Shown piece after piece: positions 9,037-18,919 of a stretch of 64,000 nucleotides of DNA (position 1 is the stretch's first letter; every line of letters starts with the position of its first letter). The DNA lies in NCBI RefSeq assembly GCF_002929495.1, contig NZ_PJJJ01000036.1, positions 130,504-194,503 on the forward strand, written 5' to 3'. Source of the DNA: Cryobacterium sp. Y82 (GTDB taxonomy: Bacteria; Actinomycetota; Actinomycetes; Actinomycetales; Microbacteriaceae). The notes below the pieces were generated by a model. It was not told where the DNA came from. It ran no database searches and saw only the letters and a program-made list of their open reading frames with translations. Made by a program: the position numbers and the translations under genes.

Positions 9037-9645
9037 ATGCCGATCTTCACGTTTCGTCCTGTATTTGGCCGGGTTCTGGCCGCCGTCGTGGCCGCGCTCT
9101 GCGCGGCGGGGTGTGTCGGCCTGGTGCTGGCCGACGACATTGAGAATCTGCTGCGCACCGTGCCACTGCTGCTGTTCTTCTCCGCAGCAGCAGTGGCCTT
9201 GTTTTGGCAGCCGCATATTGTGGTCGAAGAAGCGGGCATCACGGTCGTCAACGTGCTCCGCACGTTCTTCGTGCCGTGGCCGCACGTGGAGCGCATTGAC
9301 ACCCGTTACACCTTGACGCTGTTCACGGCCCAACGGCGAATTTCGGTGTGGGCGGCACCGAGTCCCGGCATTCGCGGGGCGATCGCGATTGAGCGTTCCG
9401 ACCTCCGAAATCTCGGCGATTCCGCGTACGGTACCGGTCGAAGCGTGCGGCCGGGGGATTCCGTGACCACCGCGTCTGGACAGGTGGCATTCGTGCTGCG
9501 CCAGCGATGGGAAGCCCTGCGCGACACCGGAGCGTTGGACAGTGCCATTGTTGACCCGGATGCTCTCCGCGTCACCACCCATCGGGTCACCATTGTGGTG
9601 CTCGCCGGATTGCTCGCCACAGCGATGATCGGTCTTGTTTTGTAA
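9037..9645 (+). CDS. PH-domain (DUF2581/bPH2-like) membrane protein
   Basis: A 202-residue protein with two N-terminal membrane helices (about 9-32 and 38-58), then a bacterial PH-like region with VVEEAGITVVNVLRTFFVPWPHVERID, the usual motif of actinobacterial PH proteins. A last hydrophobic segment lies at ~184-202. The function of this family is not established. The gene lies on the opposite strand inside the peptide-importer locus. Its start is 49 bp from that of the ATPase (divergent) and its stop is 17 bp from that of the permease (convergent). Confidence 0.8.
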   Translation: MPIFTFRPVFGRVLAAVVAALCAAGCVGLVLADDIENLLRTVPLLLFFSAAAVALFWQPHIVVEEAGITVVNVLRTFFVPWPHVERIDTRYTLTLFTAQRRISVWAAPSPGIRGAIAIERSDLRNLGDSAYGTGRSVRPGDSVTTASGQVAFVLRQRWEALRDTGALDSAIVDPDALRVTTHRVTIVVLAGLLATAMIGLVL

Positions 9646-9662
9646 AAGCCTGGGCATAAGCG

Positions 9663-10727
9663 CTAGACCGTGCTGGCGGCGCGCACGCGACGGGCATCCG
9701 CTTTTGACAGCGTCTTCGCGGACGGCATCTTCTTCTGACGCGGGTCGAACGCGTCGCGCAGACCGTCACCGATGAAATTCACGGTCAGGGCGATCACGAT
9801 GATGAAGATGCCGGGCCACCAGAACAGCCATGGTCGGGTAGCGAAGGCTGCAACATTCTGGGCCACGATCAGGCCCAGTGATGTATCGGGATTGCGCACG
9901 CCGTAACCCAAAAAGCTCAGGGCGGTTTCAGCCAGGATGGCGCCGGCCATGAGCAGGGTGGCGCTGACGATAATCACGCCGACCGCGTTGGGCAAAATGT
10001 GTTTGAAGATGATGCGCGCGTCGCTGGCCCCGGAAACCCTGGCCGCATCGATGAACTCGCGTTCGCGCAGCGACAGGAATTCACCCCGCACCAGTCGGGC
10101 GAGCCCGGTCCAGGCGAAAAGCCCCAGCGCGAGGCCAAGAACCGCTGCGCCGAGTCCGGCAGCACCAATGGAACGCCCGATAACAGCACCCACCACGATG
10201 AACGGGATGGTGATGATCACGTCGGTGAAGCGCATAAGGATGGCGTCGCCGATTCCGCGGTAGAAGCCAGCGAGGGCGCCGATCAGCACCCCTATTCCGG
10301 TGCCGACCAGGCCGACCAGCAGCATGATCATGATGGATTGCTGGGTTCCGCGCATGACGAGGGCAAAGATGTCCTTGCCGATTTCGTCCTGGCCGAAGGG
10401 GTGCGGGCCAATGCCGAAGCCCGGGCCGGGGATCAGGTTCAACGTGGGAATTCCCCGATTAACCAGTGGCGGTGTCGCGTTCCAGTGCCAGGGCCACCAC
10501 CCGGGGGTGTTTAGCCCCCAGACATGAATCCCGACCGAACTGAAGGCCAGCACAATCACGAAGGCAAGAACAAAGATCGAGACCACGGCGCCCTTGTGAT
10601 GAAAAAACCGTTTACGAACGATCTGTCCCTGGCTGAGGCCGATGGTTTCACGTTGTTCGATCGAGGATTCGTCGAGCTGATTGCCAGCTCCCAGCGGGAC
10701 CTGCAGGGAAGGATTCGGATCGGACAT
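9663..10727 (-). CDS. Peptide ABC transporter permease, DppC/OppC type
   Basis: A 354-residue inner-membrane permease. It has an N-terminal cytoplasmic tail, a first membrane helix at ~48-70, an OppC-N-like periplasmic loop, then five membrane helices with the BPD_transp_1 region. The EAA-loop is visible as DAARVSGASDARIIFKHILPN. It pairs with the permease just upstream to form the channel for peptides delivered by the solute-binding lipoprotein. The ATG at 10727 overlaps the stop of the preceding permease (TAATG), indicating translational coupling. The long N-terminal tail (QLDESSIEQRETIGLSQGQI) is normal for the family. Confidence 0.93.
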   Translation of the reverse strand: MSDPNPSLQVPLGAGNQLDESSIEQRETIGLSQGQIVRKRFFHHKGAVVSIFVLAFVIVLAFSSVGIHVWGLNTPGWWPWHWNATPPLVNRGIPTLNLIPGPGFGIGPHPFGQDEIGKDIFALVMRGTQQSIMIMLLVGLVGTGIGVLIGALAGFYRGIGDAILMRFTDVIITIPFIVVGAVIGRSIGAAGLGAAVLGLALGLFAWTGLARLVRGEFLSLREREFIDAARVSGASDARIIFKHILPNAVGVIIVSATLLMAGAILAETALSFLGYGVRNPDTSLGLIVAQNVAAFATRPWLFWWPGIFIIVIALTVNFIGDGLRDAFDPRQKKMPSAKTLSKADARRVRAASTV

Positions 10728-12259
10728 TAGGACACCCTGATTCTCGGGTCGAGGGACGCATACAGGAGGTCGGCCAGCAGGTTGAATATGACGGCGAGGA
10801 GACCGGTCACCACGAAGAAGGCCATCACCGGGTTGGGATCAACGTGGTCGATACCGTTTTGGAATAGCCTGCCCATGCCGCTCCACCCGAACACGGACTC
10901 GGTGATCACCGCTCCACCAATGAGCGCTCCAATTTCGAGCGCGATCACCGTCGCGATCGGGATGAGTGCGTTGCGCAGTGCATGGCGCACGACGACGGTG
11001 CGCTGGGTGAGCCCCTTCGACCGGGCCGTGCGGATGAAGTCCTGGTTCATCACCTCGAGCATGCTAGCCCGTGTGTAGCGCGTCAGGCTGGCAAAGGAGA
11101 TGAGGATGATTGCGATGGTCGGCAGGAGCAGGTGGGTGAAGGTATCGATGCCCTGAATCCAGAAATTACCGCCGAGGTTAGGTGTTGTCGATCCGATGGT
11201 CGCCACCGGCCGCCCGTTGACCCGGCTGGAGTTGACGTAGTCGTTCCAATAGAGCAGATGACCATCAATAACGATCACCACTCCGATGATTACGGCGACG
11301 ATGGCCGAGGTGCGGGCTGATTGCCACCGATCTCTGCCACCAAGGAAGTACCCGATTGCGCCGCCTACGACGACAGCGCCCAGAGAGAGGGCGAAGAAGA
11401 GCGGAAGCGACATACTGCGAAAGACAAAGTAGGTCATCGGATAGTACAGGGCGATACCCACGGCGGCCGTGACGAGGGCTCCACGGACCGCGTTCTTGTC
11501 CTTGAGCCCCACCGAGACTGCCGTGACGCCGAGCGCAGCCGCCAGGGCGGTGATCACGACGCCGACGATGCCGACGCTCGGGGTGGTGAACCAGTCGGTC
11601 AGTTCGAAGTAGGCCAGCAGTGCAAGCGTTGACGCCGTCGCCACGCCGAGGGTGATCCACCGTCGCCGCGACGCACCACCAAGGAGTGACATCCACAGAA
11701 GTCCAGACACGATCGAGATTCCGATCATGATCGGCACTCCGATAATGGGGTCGGATAGCCAGTTATTGAACCCGATCGCGATGTATTGCTTGAGCAGCAC
11801 CGCCACCCAGAAGATAGGCAGAGAGAAGAAGAGAAAAGAAGCGAATGTGATCGTGTAGTCGTAACCGCTGTACTGACGCAGGGCCGTGGTGATGCCGACG
11901 ATCAGGCCAACGATGATGGCGATGATCTGGGCACCGGTGACCAACTGCAGTGTTGATCCCATCGCCTGTTGGAGCAGGATCACCACGGGCAGGCCTTGCA
12001 CGTTGACGCCGAAGTCACAGGCGCCGACGAAACACTGCCCGACGCCGCCGAGCCACAGGAAGTAGCGAAAGAAGGGGGGAACATCGAGGTCGAGCCGCTG
12101 GCTGAGCGACGCCATGAGCTCGATCTTGTTTGGTGCGCTGCTCTCGCGGAGTTCCTTTAGCGGGTCCCCGGACAGGGCGACGAGCATGTACATCAGGAAC
12201 GTTGCTGCGAGGAGCACGATGACGGCGGCAATCAGCCGCCGGAATACGAATGAAGCCAT
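10727..12259 (-). CDS. Peptide ABC transporter permease, DppB/OppB type, with an internal membrane insertion
   Basis: 510 residues, against about 310-340 for ordinary DppB. The N-terminal DppB signature is present (first helix, then DPLKELRESSAPNKIE). The C-terminal BPD_transp_1 part is also normal, with EAA loop DFIRTARSKGLTQRTVVVRHALRN and the NGIDHVDPNPVMAFFVVTG end. Between them, at about 180-350, is an extra ~170-residue stretch rich in hydrophobic helices (GVATASTLALLAYFELTDW onward). Similar long permeases exist in Actinobacteria, so this is probably natural, not an assembly fusion. Start ATG at 12259; stop overlaps the DppC start. Confidence 0.9.
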   Translation of the reverse strand: MASFVFRRLIAAVIVLLAATFLMYMLVALSGDPLKELRESSAPNKIELMASLSQRLDLDVPPFFRYFLWLGGVGQCFVGACDFGVNVQGLPVVILLQQAMGSTLQLVTGAQIIAIIVGLIVGITTALRQYSGYDYTITFASFLFFSLPIFWVAVLLKQYIAIGFNNWLSDPIIGVPIMIGISIVSGLLWMSLLGGASRRRWITLGVATASTLALLAYFELTDWFTTPSVGIVGVVITALAAALGVTAVSVGLKDKNAVRGALVTAAVGIALYYPMTYFVFRSMSLPLFFALSLGAVVVGGAIGYFLGGRDRWQSARTSAIVAVIIGVVIVIDGHLLYWNDYVNSSRVNGRPVATIGSTTPNLGGNFWIQGIDTFTHLLLPTIAIILISFASLTRYTRASMLEVMNQDFIRTARSKGLTQRTVVVRHALRNALIPIATVIALEIGALIGGAVITESVFGWSGMGRLFQNGIDHVDPNPVMAFFVVTGLLAVIFNLLADLLYASLDPRIRVS

Positions 12260-12290
12260 GAGCGGTGGCTACCTGTCTCTGGTCGGGGGA

Positions 12291-12320
12291 AGGCGCTGGG
12301 ACCAACCGGTCCCAGCGCCT
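12291..12320 (-). terminator. Hairpin between binding-protein gene and permease gene
   Basis: A 13-bp perfect stem (AGGCGCTGGGACC / GGTCCCAGCGCCT) with a 4-nt loop. It lies 34 bp after the binding-protein stop and 31 bp before the permease start. It likely acts as a partial terminator or mRNA stabiliser that keeps the binding protein more abundant than the membrane components (inference). Confidence 0.7.
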
Positions 12321-12354
12321 CAAATAGCACGTTGATCCAACGAAGAGTTTTCTC

Positions 12355-14160
12355 TTAGCTGGCGAGCTTCCAATCCCAGATGTTCCAGAAGATCGTCGGC
12401 GCCAGAATCGACGGGTCAATGCCCGTGACGCTGTCATTGAATGCCGTCACGCCGGGGAACTGGAAAAGGGTCACACCATAGAAGTTCTCCCACAGGATCT
12501 TGTCGATCTCCTGCTTCAACTCGATCTGCTTGGCCGGGTCGAACTCAAGGTTGAGCTTGTTGATCGCAGCGTCAGTATCGGCGTTGGAGAAGAAGTTGTG
12601 GTTGTTAATGCCACCAGATTCGAAGGTCGGGCCGGAGTCGGTGACGCCCAGACTGGTCGACTGCCACGCATAGAACGACGCGTCGTAGGCACCCGGGGTA
12701 CCGAGGATTCCACCCCATTCCGGGTTGCCCCCATCGATCACATTGAAGCCGGCGAGTGCTGCGCTGGTCTGGATGAGCGCGAATTCGTTCACGCGTCGCG
12801 GGTTGGTCGATGCATACAGAATTGTCACGTCAAGGTTGGTGGCGCCAGACTGGGCGATGAGGGCCTTGGCACCCTCGACGTCGACCTCGGCGTAGTCGGC
12901 CGAACCGTTGCCGTCGAGAGAATCGTCGTAGCCCTCGGAACCCGGAACGAACAACTGCGAACCACGTAGAATCGCTTCGTCACCGACGATGGGCTTGATC
13001 AGCTTGTCGAGGATCTCCTGTCGCGGAACGATTTTCATGAACGCTTCACGCAGTAGCGGGTCGTTGAACACGCCGCTCTTGCCTTGGTCGAACTGCAGAT
13101 CGAGGTGCTCGTAGGTGCCTTCTTCACCCTTCAGGACCGTGACGTTCTCGATCGCGTCCAGCGCGGTCACCAGGTCAGACGTGGACTGGGGAGAGATGAC
13201 ATCGACGTCACCGTTTTCCAGCGCCTGCACGGCAGCGAGCGGATCCGTGATAAAGCGCACGGTTACTTCTTCAATAGTGGGCGTGTTCTGGCCCGTGTAC
13301 TCGGGGTTGGCCGTCATGGTGATGTACTGATCGGCCACGAAGGCCGAGATCGTGTACGGACCGGTTCCGACGTAGAGCTCGGGGTCATCAGGCAACTCGG
13401 TGAAGTTGAAGCCGGAGTTCCAGAATGAGGAGATCTTGGCAAGCGATGCGGCGTCGTTGTCCTGAATGGCCGTAACGAGGGCGGCTTTGGCTTCCTCGTT
13501 ATCGTCGAGTCCGAGGGCGTTCTTCGCCACAACGTGTGCCGGAAGCGGCGCGTAGAGGGCCAGCTCCCAGTCGACGTACGGTGACGAGTAGACCAGGGTC
13601 ATTGAACGATTATCGTCGCTGATCTCGGGAACGTCACGTACGAGTCCCAGGCCCGAGTCGGCCTGGGCGCCGGAGTCGAAGTAGACGACGTCCTTAGGGA
13701 ATGCTTCGGTGAACTCACCGGTATCGGGGTCGGTAAAGTCGTCAGGGACGAAATCCGGCGTGTCAAGTGAACGCGAATTGGCCGCCCAGCTCAGCAGGAG
13801 ATCAGAGGCGTCGACCGCGGTGCCGTCTGACCACTTGACGTCATCAGCGAGGGTGTACTTCACCGTGAGCGGGTCTTCAGAGACCATCTCATAGCTGCCG
13901 TATGACTCGTTCTGCTTCAACTCCGGCGTGTTGTCGTAGTAGTTGAACCAGTCGTTCGTCATGTAGGTGATGTTATTGTTCGCCGTGGCATTGCCAAAAG
14001 ACGTCAGACCGTTGTACGAGAAGAACGGCTGGTTCCACGCGACGTCGACACTGGTTCCCTCATCAAGTCCGGATTCGGCCGTTGGCGCTGAACAACCGGA
14101 AAGGACCAGTGCTGCGGCCCCCACGGTGGCAATAGCTGCCCCGATGCGTCTAAATCTCAT
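12355..14160 (-). CDS. Peptide-binding lipoprotein, SBP family 5
   Basis: A 601-residue extracytoplasmic solute-binding protein (DppA/OppA family). The signal peptide ends in lipobox LSGC (Cys23). Family-5 features follow: VKYTLADDVKWSDGTAVDASDLLLSW near 100-125 and VKFITDPLAAVQALENGDVDV-like text near 300. It probably captures peptides for the adjacent importer; ligand specificity cannot be read from sequence. The ATG at 14160 follows a strong AGGAGGA. It is the first gene of the operon, with a ~530-bp upstream gap carrying inverted repeats. Confidence 0.92.
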   Translation of the reverse strand: MRFRRIGAAIATVGAAALVLSGCSAPTAESGLDEGTSVDVAWNQPFFSYNGLTSFGNATANNNITYMTNDWFNYYDNTPELKQNESYGSYEMVSEDPLTVKYTLADDVKWSDGTAVDASDLLLSWAANSRSLDTPDFVPDDFTDPDTGEFTEAFPKDVVYFDSGAQADSGLGLVRDVPEISDDNRSMTLVYSSPYVDWELALYAPLPAHVVAKNALGLDDNEEAKAALVTAIQDNDAASLAKISSFWNSGFNFTELPDDPELYVGTGPYTISAFVADQYITMTANPEYTGQNTPTIEEVTVRFITDPLAAVQALENGDVDVISPQSTSDLVTALDAIENVTVLKGEEGTYEHLDLQFDQGKSGVFNDPLLREAFMKIVPRQEILDKLIKPIVGDEAILRGSQLFVPGSEGYDDSLDGNGSADYAEVDVEGAKALIAQSGATNLDVTILYASTNPRRVNEFALIQTSAALAGFNVIDGGNPEWGGILGTPGAYDASFYAWQSTSLGVTDSGPTFESGGINNHNFFSNADTDAAINKLNLEFDPAKQIELKQEIDKILWENFYGVTLFQFPGVTAFNDSVTGIDPSILAPTIFWNIWDWKLAS

Positions 14161-14301
14161 AGTTCCTCCTGTGCGAAGTATGCACCGACCTAAGGTTTAT
14201 GGCCCCCGAAGTCGAGCGTGGTTACTCCGACCATAGAGAGGGTCCACCGTCTTCACCTAGCATCGGGCGAAAACTGTTACACATTGGTAACCAGACCAAC
14301 G

Positions 14302-14328
14302 AATAATCGTGACGAATGCACGATTATT
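14302..14328. promoter_or_regulatory. Perfect 10-bp inverted repeat, putative operator
   Basis: AATAATCGTG (14302-14311) and CACGATTATT (14319-14328) are separated by 7 bp. The AT-rich ends stand out from the GC-rich surroundings. A second imperfect inverted repeat, GTTAC-acattg-GTAAC, lies next to it at 14276-14291. Both are ~120-170 bp upstream of the binding-protein start and ~370 bp from the CPBP gene, so they could control either. No regulator gene is adjacent. Confidence 0.5.
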
Positions 14329-14659
14329 GCGTTCGGGGGGCGCATTTCCATCAAAACGACCGTAGGCTCCGCAGGTCGTGGTGATTATTGCCGACCCAGA
14401 CCGCACGTGGTTCCCGGCGAGCGGGTCGGGATTTTAGAGAACCGCACCCGGCGAGTCAATCCAAATTTGGCCGCGAAATACGAGCCCGAGTTTGGGGTTG
14501 TGACGACAATCGTGTGTGAATTCTGCCCATAATGAGTAGATTGGCACGAACTGTTCCATGGTGTTATCTACTGCGCACTGGCTGGAGCCACTGGGCACAT
14601 AGGCTACCGAAAGGGAAGTTGCCGCGGCGGGGCATGCCCGACGCGATCCACAGATTCGC
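14329..14659. other. Long divergent intergenic region, no gene recognised
   Basis: This stretch between the importer operon and the CPBP gene contains open frames on both strands (for example 14218-14532 and the upstream extension of the CPBP frame), but none has recognisable domains or a ribosome site. I treat it as regulatory or spacer DNA. Confidence 0.5.
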
Positions 14660-14693
14660 GACCCTATCATTAGGGCACTGGCAGGATAGGGTC
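14660..14693. promoter_or_regulatory. Inverted repeat and -10-like element at the CPBP gene start
   Basis: GACCCTATC (14660-14668) and GATAGGGTC (14685-14693) form a 9-bp inverted repeat ending directly at the ATG. TATCAT at 14665-14670 resembles a -10 element, so the transcript would have a very short leader and the repeat would overlap the promoter. An operator or RNA hairpin hiding the start are both possible. Confidence 0.4.
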
Positions 14694-15485
14694 ATGCCGA
14701 CAGCATCCGTTTCACGCCTTGTGGGGCCGCACCACACCCGGTATTACTGGGAGATCGGCATTGTGCTCGCGCTGTCGCTCGGGGCGTCGGCCGTGTACTC
14801 GCTGGTGTCGATCGTGGCCAGGCTGACCGACACGACACCGCTCGCCGACCAGTCGGCGACGCTGAACGGCTCGCAGTCGACCCGCGAGTGGCTCGATTTC
14901 ACCTACCAGTTTCTCGGCATCGTGTTCGGACTCGCGGCGGTGGCCCTGGTGCTGTACCTGCTGTGGCGACCCGGGCAGAACCCATTCACCCGGCTCGGAT
15001 TCGACCTGACGCGTCCGCGCAAAGACGTGCTCGGCGGGTTTGGCCTGTTGCTGGTCATCGGCGTACCGGGCCTCGCGCTGTACCTGGCGGGACGCGCGTT
15101 CGGCTTCACGGTGGCCGTGGTGCCCTCGCCGCTCGACACTTTCTGGTGGACCATACCGATTCTGGTCTTCGCCGCGCTGAAGGCCGCGCTGGTTGAGGAG
15201 CTTATCGTAGTCGGCTACCTGTTCACCCGACTGCGCGAGCTCGGCTGGTCGACCTGGACCATCATTCTGAGCTCGGCCGTGCTGCGCGGCAGCTATCACC
15301 TGTACCAGGGCATCGGGCCGTTCTTCGGCAACGTGGCCATGGGCGTCGTGTTCGGCTGGTGCTACACCCGCTGGGGACGCACCACGCCGCTCGTAGTGAC
15401 GCACTGGCTCCTCGACATTCTCTCGTTTGTCGGCTACCCCCTCGCACTGGCCTGGTGGCCGGGGCTGCTCGCCCCAGCCAGCTGA
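14694..15485 (+). CDS. CPBP (Abi/Rce1-like) intramembrane metalloprotease family protein
   Basis: 263 residues from ATG 14694 (MPTASVSRLV). I reject the longer frame from 14532 because its extra 54 residues are Arg/Trp-rich and precede the promoter-like element. Several membrane helices are present. The CPBP motifs are EE (in VEELIVVGYLFTRL), a central His (RGSYHLYQG) and HWLLD near the C-terminus. The Arg of classical EExxxR is replaced, as in many actinobacterial members of the subfamily. Members process prenylated proteins or act in bacteriocin self-immunity; the role here is unknown. The 3' end is convergent with gcvP across a hairpin. Confidence 0.85.
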   Translation: MPTASVSRLVGPHHTRYYWEIGIVLALSLGASAVYSLVSIVARLTDTTPLADQSATLNGSQSTREWLDFTYQFLGIVFGLAAVALVLYLLWRPGQNPFTRLGFDLTRPRKDVLGGFGLLLVIGVPGLALYLAGRAFGFTVAVVPSPLDTFWWTIPILVFAALKAALVEELIVVGYLFTRLRELGWSTWTIILSSAVLRGSYHLYQGIGPFFGNVAMGVVFGWCYTRWGRTTPLVVTHWLLDILSFVGYPLALAWWPGLLAPAS

Positions 15486-15531
15486 GCCCGCGGGTGTGGG
15501 CACGCCCGGCTGCGGTAGCGCCGGTTACCGT

Positions 15532-15563
15532 AGCGGCCACCGAAACCGGGGGCGGTGGCCGCT
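15532..15563. terminator. Bidirectional hairpin between CPBP gene and gcvP
   Basis: AGCGGCCACCG (15532-15542) pairs with CGGTGGCCGCT (15553-15563) around a 10-nt loop. It lies between two convergent genes, 46 bp after the CPBP stop and 6 bp after the gcvP stop. Confidence 0.75.
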
Positions 15564-15569
15564 CACCCC

Positions 15570-18491
15570 CTACTCAAAAGCCTCGGGTGGCGGGCAGGCG
15601 CAGACCAGGTTGCGGTCGCCGTAGGCGTTGTCGATGCGGCGCACCGGCGGCCAGTACTTGCTCCGCACCAGCGAAGCCAACGGGTAGACCGCGGTGGCCC
15701 GGTCGTAGGGGTGCTCCCACTCCCCCTCGATCACCGACTGCGCGGTGTGCGGAGCGTTATGCAACGGGTTGTCGTCGGCGGGCCAGCGGCCGGCGGCGAC
15801 GGCATCCGCTTCGGCCTTGATCGCGATCATGGCGTCGATGAAGCGGTCGATTTCGCGGAGGTCTTCGCTCTCGGTGGGTTCGACCATGAGCGTGCCGGCC
15901 ACCGGAAAGCTCATGGTCGGCGAGTGGAAGCCGTAGTCGACGAGGCGTTTGGCCACGTCGTCGACGCTGATTCCCGTAGCCGCGGTGAGCGGGCGCAGGT
16001 CGAGGATACACTCGTGCGCGACCAGACCGTTTTCGCCCGAGTAGAGCAGCGGGTAACTGTTCTCGAGGCGTTTGGCGACATAGTTGGCGGCAAGCACGGC
16101 TGCGCCGGTGGCCTGTTTGAGGCCGTCGATTCCCATCATGCGCACGTACGCCCAGGAGATCGGCAAAATGCTCGGGCTGCCGTAGGGCGCCGCTGAGACC
16201 GGTCCGCCGGCGTGCACGACGGTGCCGCTGGCTCCCGCCGGGCCGAGCAGGTAGTGCTCGTCGCTCTGGGCGAGCGGATGCCCGGGCAGGAACGGTGCGA
16301 GGTGCGCCTTGGCTGCGACCGGGCCGACACCGGGGCCTCCGCCGCCGTGTGGGATACAAAAGGTCTTGTGCAGGTTCAGGTGCGAGACATCGCCGCCGAA
16401 ATCGCCATAGCGGGCGAACCCGAGCAGCGCATTGAGGTTGGCACCGTCGACGTAGACCTGACCGCCGGCGGCGTGCACGGCCTCGCAAATGGTGGCGACC
16501 TCGTGCTCATAGACCCCGTGGGTCGAGGGGTAGGTGATCATGAGGGCGGCGAGGTTGTCGGCATGCTCGGCGATCTTGGCGTGCAGGTCGGCAAGGTCGA
16601 CGTTACCGAGCTCGTCGCAGGCCACGACAACAACGCGCATGCCGGCCAGCGCAGCGGATGCCGCGTTGGTGCCGTGCGCGCTCGACGGGATCAGGCAGAC
16701 CGTACGGCCGGTCTGTCCGTTGGACTGGTGGTACCCGCGGATGGCGAGGAGGCCAGCTAGTTCGCCCTGGCTGCCGGCGTTCGGCTGCAGCGAGACGGAG
16801 TCGTACCCGGTGACATCGCTCAGCCACGTTTCCAGCTGGCGCACGAGGTGCAGGTACCCCTCGACATCCGGTCGAGGCGCGAAGGGGTGGATCCCGGCGA
16901 ATTCGGGCCAGCTGACGGCCTCCATCTCGCTCGCCGCGTTGAGCTTCATGGTGCAGGAGCCGAGCGGGATCATGCCCCGATCAAGCGCATAGTCGTAGTC
17001 GGCGAGGCGCTTGAGGTAACGCATCATGCTGGTCTCGGAAGCGTGCGTGTTGAACACCGGGTGGGTCAGGAATGCACTCTCGCGACCCAGGTCGGTCGGC
17101 AGCCCGTGCTGCACGGCGTCGAAGTCCACGTGACCGAACGCATCGCGGCCGCCAAATGCGCCGACGACATAGGAGAGGTCGGCGAGCGTGGTGGTCTCAT
17201 CGACCGACACACTGATGGTGGTCTCGTCAACCTGGTGCAGGTTGTAGCCGCTCGCGGCCGCCTTCGCCACGACGTCGGCTGCGCTCGGCACGGAGACCCT
17301 GACCGTGTCAAAGAATGTGTCGCTCCGCACGTCGATGTCGATAGCACGCAGGGCGGCGACGAGGGCGCCAGCTCGCTCATGCACCTGTTCAGCGATTGCG
17401 GTGAGGCCCTGAGGGCCATGGTAAACCGCGTACATGCCGGCCATGACGGCGAGCAGCACCTGGGCGGTGCAGATGTTCGAGGTGGCCTTGTCCCGGCGGA
17501 TGTGCTGTTCGCGCACCTGCAGGGCGAGGCGGTAGGCGGGGTGTCCGGTGGCATCGACGCTGACGCCGACGAGGCGGCCGGGCAGCTGGCGCTCAAGCCC
17601 CTTACGCACGGCCATATAGCCGGCGTGCGGTCCGCCAAACCCCATCGGCACGCCGAAGCGCTGGCTGGTGCCGACAGCGACGTCGGCGCCGAGGTCGCCG
17701 GGCGATTTGAGCAGGGTGAGAGCCAGTAGGTCGGCGGCCACGACGGCGAGCGCCTTGCGCTCGTGCGCAAGATCGATGACCGCTTGCGGGTTCCAGATGC
17801 GACCGGATGCCGACGGGTATTGCACGAAGACGCCGAAATAGTCACCGAGGTCCGCGGCGGTGGTCTGCTCGCTGAGCGCGACCTGGACGAGCTCGATGCC
17901 GAGGGCAGCGGCGCGATTGGCGAGCAGCGCGTGGGTCTGGGGAAAAGCATCCGTGTCGACGATGAATCGGCGTGAGGTGGATTTCGAGGCGCGCAGGGCC
18001 AGCAGCATGCCCTCGACGACCGCCGTTGACTCGTCGAGCATCGATGCGTTGGCGGTGGTCAAACCGGTGAGGTCGGCAATCATGGTCTGAAAGTTGATGA
18101 GGGCTTCGAGCCGGCCCTGTGAGATCTCGGGCTGGTACGGCGTGTACGCCGTGTACCAGCTGGGGTTCTCGAACACGTTGCGTTTGATCACGGCGGGCGT
18201 GAACGTGTCGTAATAGCCGAGGCCGATCATGGAACGTTTGACCGTGTTGCGTCCGGCCAGGGCGCGCAGTTCGGCGACGGCTTCGTTCTCGGTCGCGGCG
18301 GGCGGGAGGGCGCTGTCGCCATCCTGCCGAAACAGGTCTGCGTGAATCGACGCCGGCATGGCGGCGGAGACGAGGTCGTCCACCGACTTATAGCCGAGCG
18401 TGGCGAGCATGTGGGACTGGGCGTCAGCATCCGTTCCGATGTGGCGCTGGGTGAAGGCCGTGAGCATCTGCTGCCGAACCTGCGTTTCCAT
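15570..18491 (-). CDS. gcvP: Glycine dehydrogenase (P-protein) of the glycine cleavage system
   Basis: A 973-residue PLP-dependent glycine decarboxylase, the full-length fused type, with N-terminal and C-terminal halves both related to the PLP fold. The C-terminal half carries the PLP-lysine motif [21 protein letters not shown]. The N-terminus [15 protein letters not shown] text and the [17 protein letters not shown] motif are also typical. It decarboxylates glycine and passes the aminomethyl group to lipoyl-GcvH. Start ATG 18491, 3 bp after the gcvH stop. It is the last gene of gcvT-gcvH-gcvP and inherits riboswitch control. Confidence 0.97.
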   Translation of the reverse strand: METQVRQQMLTAFTQRHIGTDADAQSHMLATLGYKSVDDLVSAAMPASIHADLFRQDGDSALPPAATENEAVAELRALAGRNTVKRSMIGLGYYDTFTPAVIKRNVFENPSWYTAYTPYQPEISQGRLEALINFQTMIADLTGLTTANASMLDESTAVVEGMLLALRASKSTSRRFIVDTDAFPQTHALLANRAAALGIELVQVALSEQTTAADLGDYFGVFVQYPSASGRIWNPQAVIDLAHERKALAVVAADLLALTLLKSPGDLGADVAVGTSQRFGVPMGFGGPHAGYMAVRKGLERQLPGRLVGVSVDATGHPAYRLALQVREQHIRRDKATSNICTAQVLLAVMAGMYAVYHGPQGLTAIAEQVHERAGALVAALRAIDIDVRSDTFFDTVRVSVPSAADVVAKAAASGYNLHQVDETTISVSVDETTTLADLSYVVGAFGGRDAFGHVDFDAVQHGLPTDLGRESAFLTHPVFNTHASETSMMRYLKRLADYDYALDRGMIPLGSCTMKLNAASEMEAVSWPEFAGIHPFAPRPDVEGYLHLVRQLETWLSDVTGYDSVSLQPNAGSQGELAGLLAIRGYHQSNGQTGRTVCLIPSSAHGTNAASAALAGMRVVVVACDELGNVDLADLHAKIAEHADNLAALMITYPSTHGVYEHEVATICEAVHAAGGQVYVDGANLNALLGFARYGDFGGDVSHLNLHKTFCIPHGGGGPGVGPVAAKAHLAPFLPGHPLAQSDEHYLLGPAGASGTVVHAGGPVSAAPYGSPSILPISWAYVRMMGIDGLKQATGAAVLAANYVAKRLENSYPLLYSGENGLVAHECILDLRPLTAATGISVDDVAKRLVDYGFHSPTMSFPVAGTLMVEPTESEDLREIDRFIDAMIAIKAEADAVAAGRWPADDNPLHNAPHTAQSVIEGEWEHPYDRATAVYPLASLVRSKYWPPVRRIDNAYGDRNLVCACPPPEAFE

Positions 18492-18494
18492 GAG

Positions 18495-18866
18495 CTACTC
18501 GCCGATGAGGGCCGAGTATTCGACCTGGCTGAGAAGGGTGGGCAGCGTGTCGAATTCAACCTTGATCAGCCAACCTGCGCCGAACGGATCGCTGTTGACC
18601 AGCTCGGGGCTCTCGACCACGGCATCGTTGGTGGCGGTTACGGTGCCGTTGACCGGTGCGAACAGTTCGCCGACCGACTTGGTCGACTCGATTTCGCCAA
18701 CAACCGTGCCGCCGGCGACCGTGCTGCCCACCTCGGGCAGTTCGACGAAGACCACGTCGCCGAGCTTCTCAGCAGCGTAGGCGGTGATGCCGACGGTCGC
18801 GATGCTGCCGTCGACCAGAATCCACTCATGCTCGGCGGTGTAGTGCAGTTTCGATGTGTCTGTCAT
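18495..18866 (-). CDS. gcvH: Glycine cleavage system H protein
   Basis: A 123-residue lipoyl carrier. The lipoylation lysine lies in the conserved [16 protein letters not shown] context (ESTKS, about Lys62). The N-terminal [12 protein letters not shown] is the family hallmark. The protein shuttles the aminomethyl group between GcvP, GcvT and the L-protein; the last is not encoded here. The gap to gcvT is 53 bp and to gcvP 3 bp, so all three genes form one unit. Confidence 0.97.
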   Translation of the reverse strand: MTDTSKLHYTAEHEWILVDGSIATVGITAYAAEKLGDVVFVELPEVGSTVAGGTVVGEIESTKSVGELFAPVNGTVTATNDAVVESPELVNSDPFGAGWLIKVEFDTLPTLLSQVEYSALIGE

Positions 18867-18919
18867 GGTGTTGCCTTTCGCAGGTTGAACGGATTCAGGG
18901 CTATTTCAACAGGGCGGAA

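Noticed and set aside
8988..9302. N-terminal extension of the peptide-importer ATPase frame
   Set aside because: It is antisense to the PH-like gene and has Ser/Thr/Arg-rich, non-protein character; ATG 8987 has a ribosome site and begins the recognisable sequence.
14218..14532. 104-residue open frame on the plus strand
   Set aside because: No domain, no ribosome site, lies across the promoter region of the importer operon.
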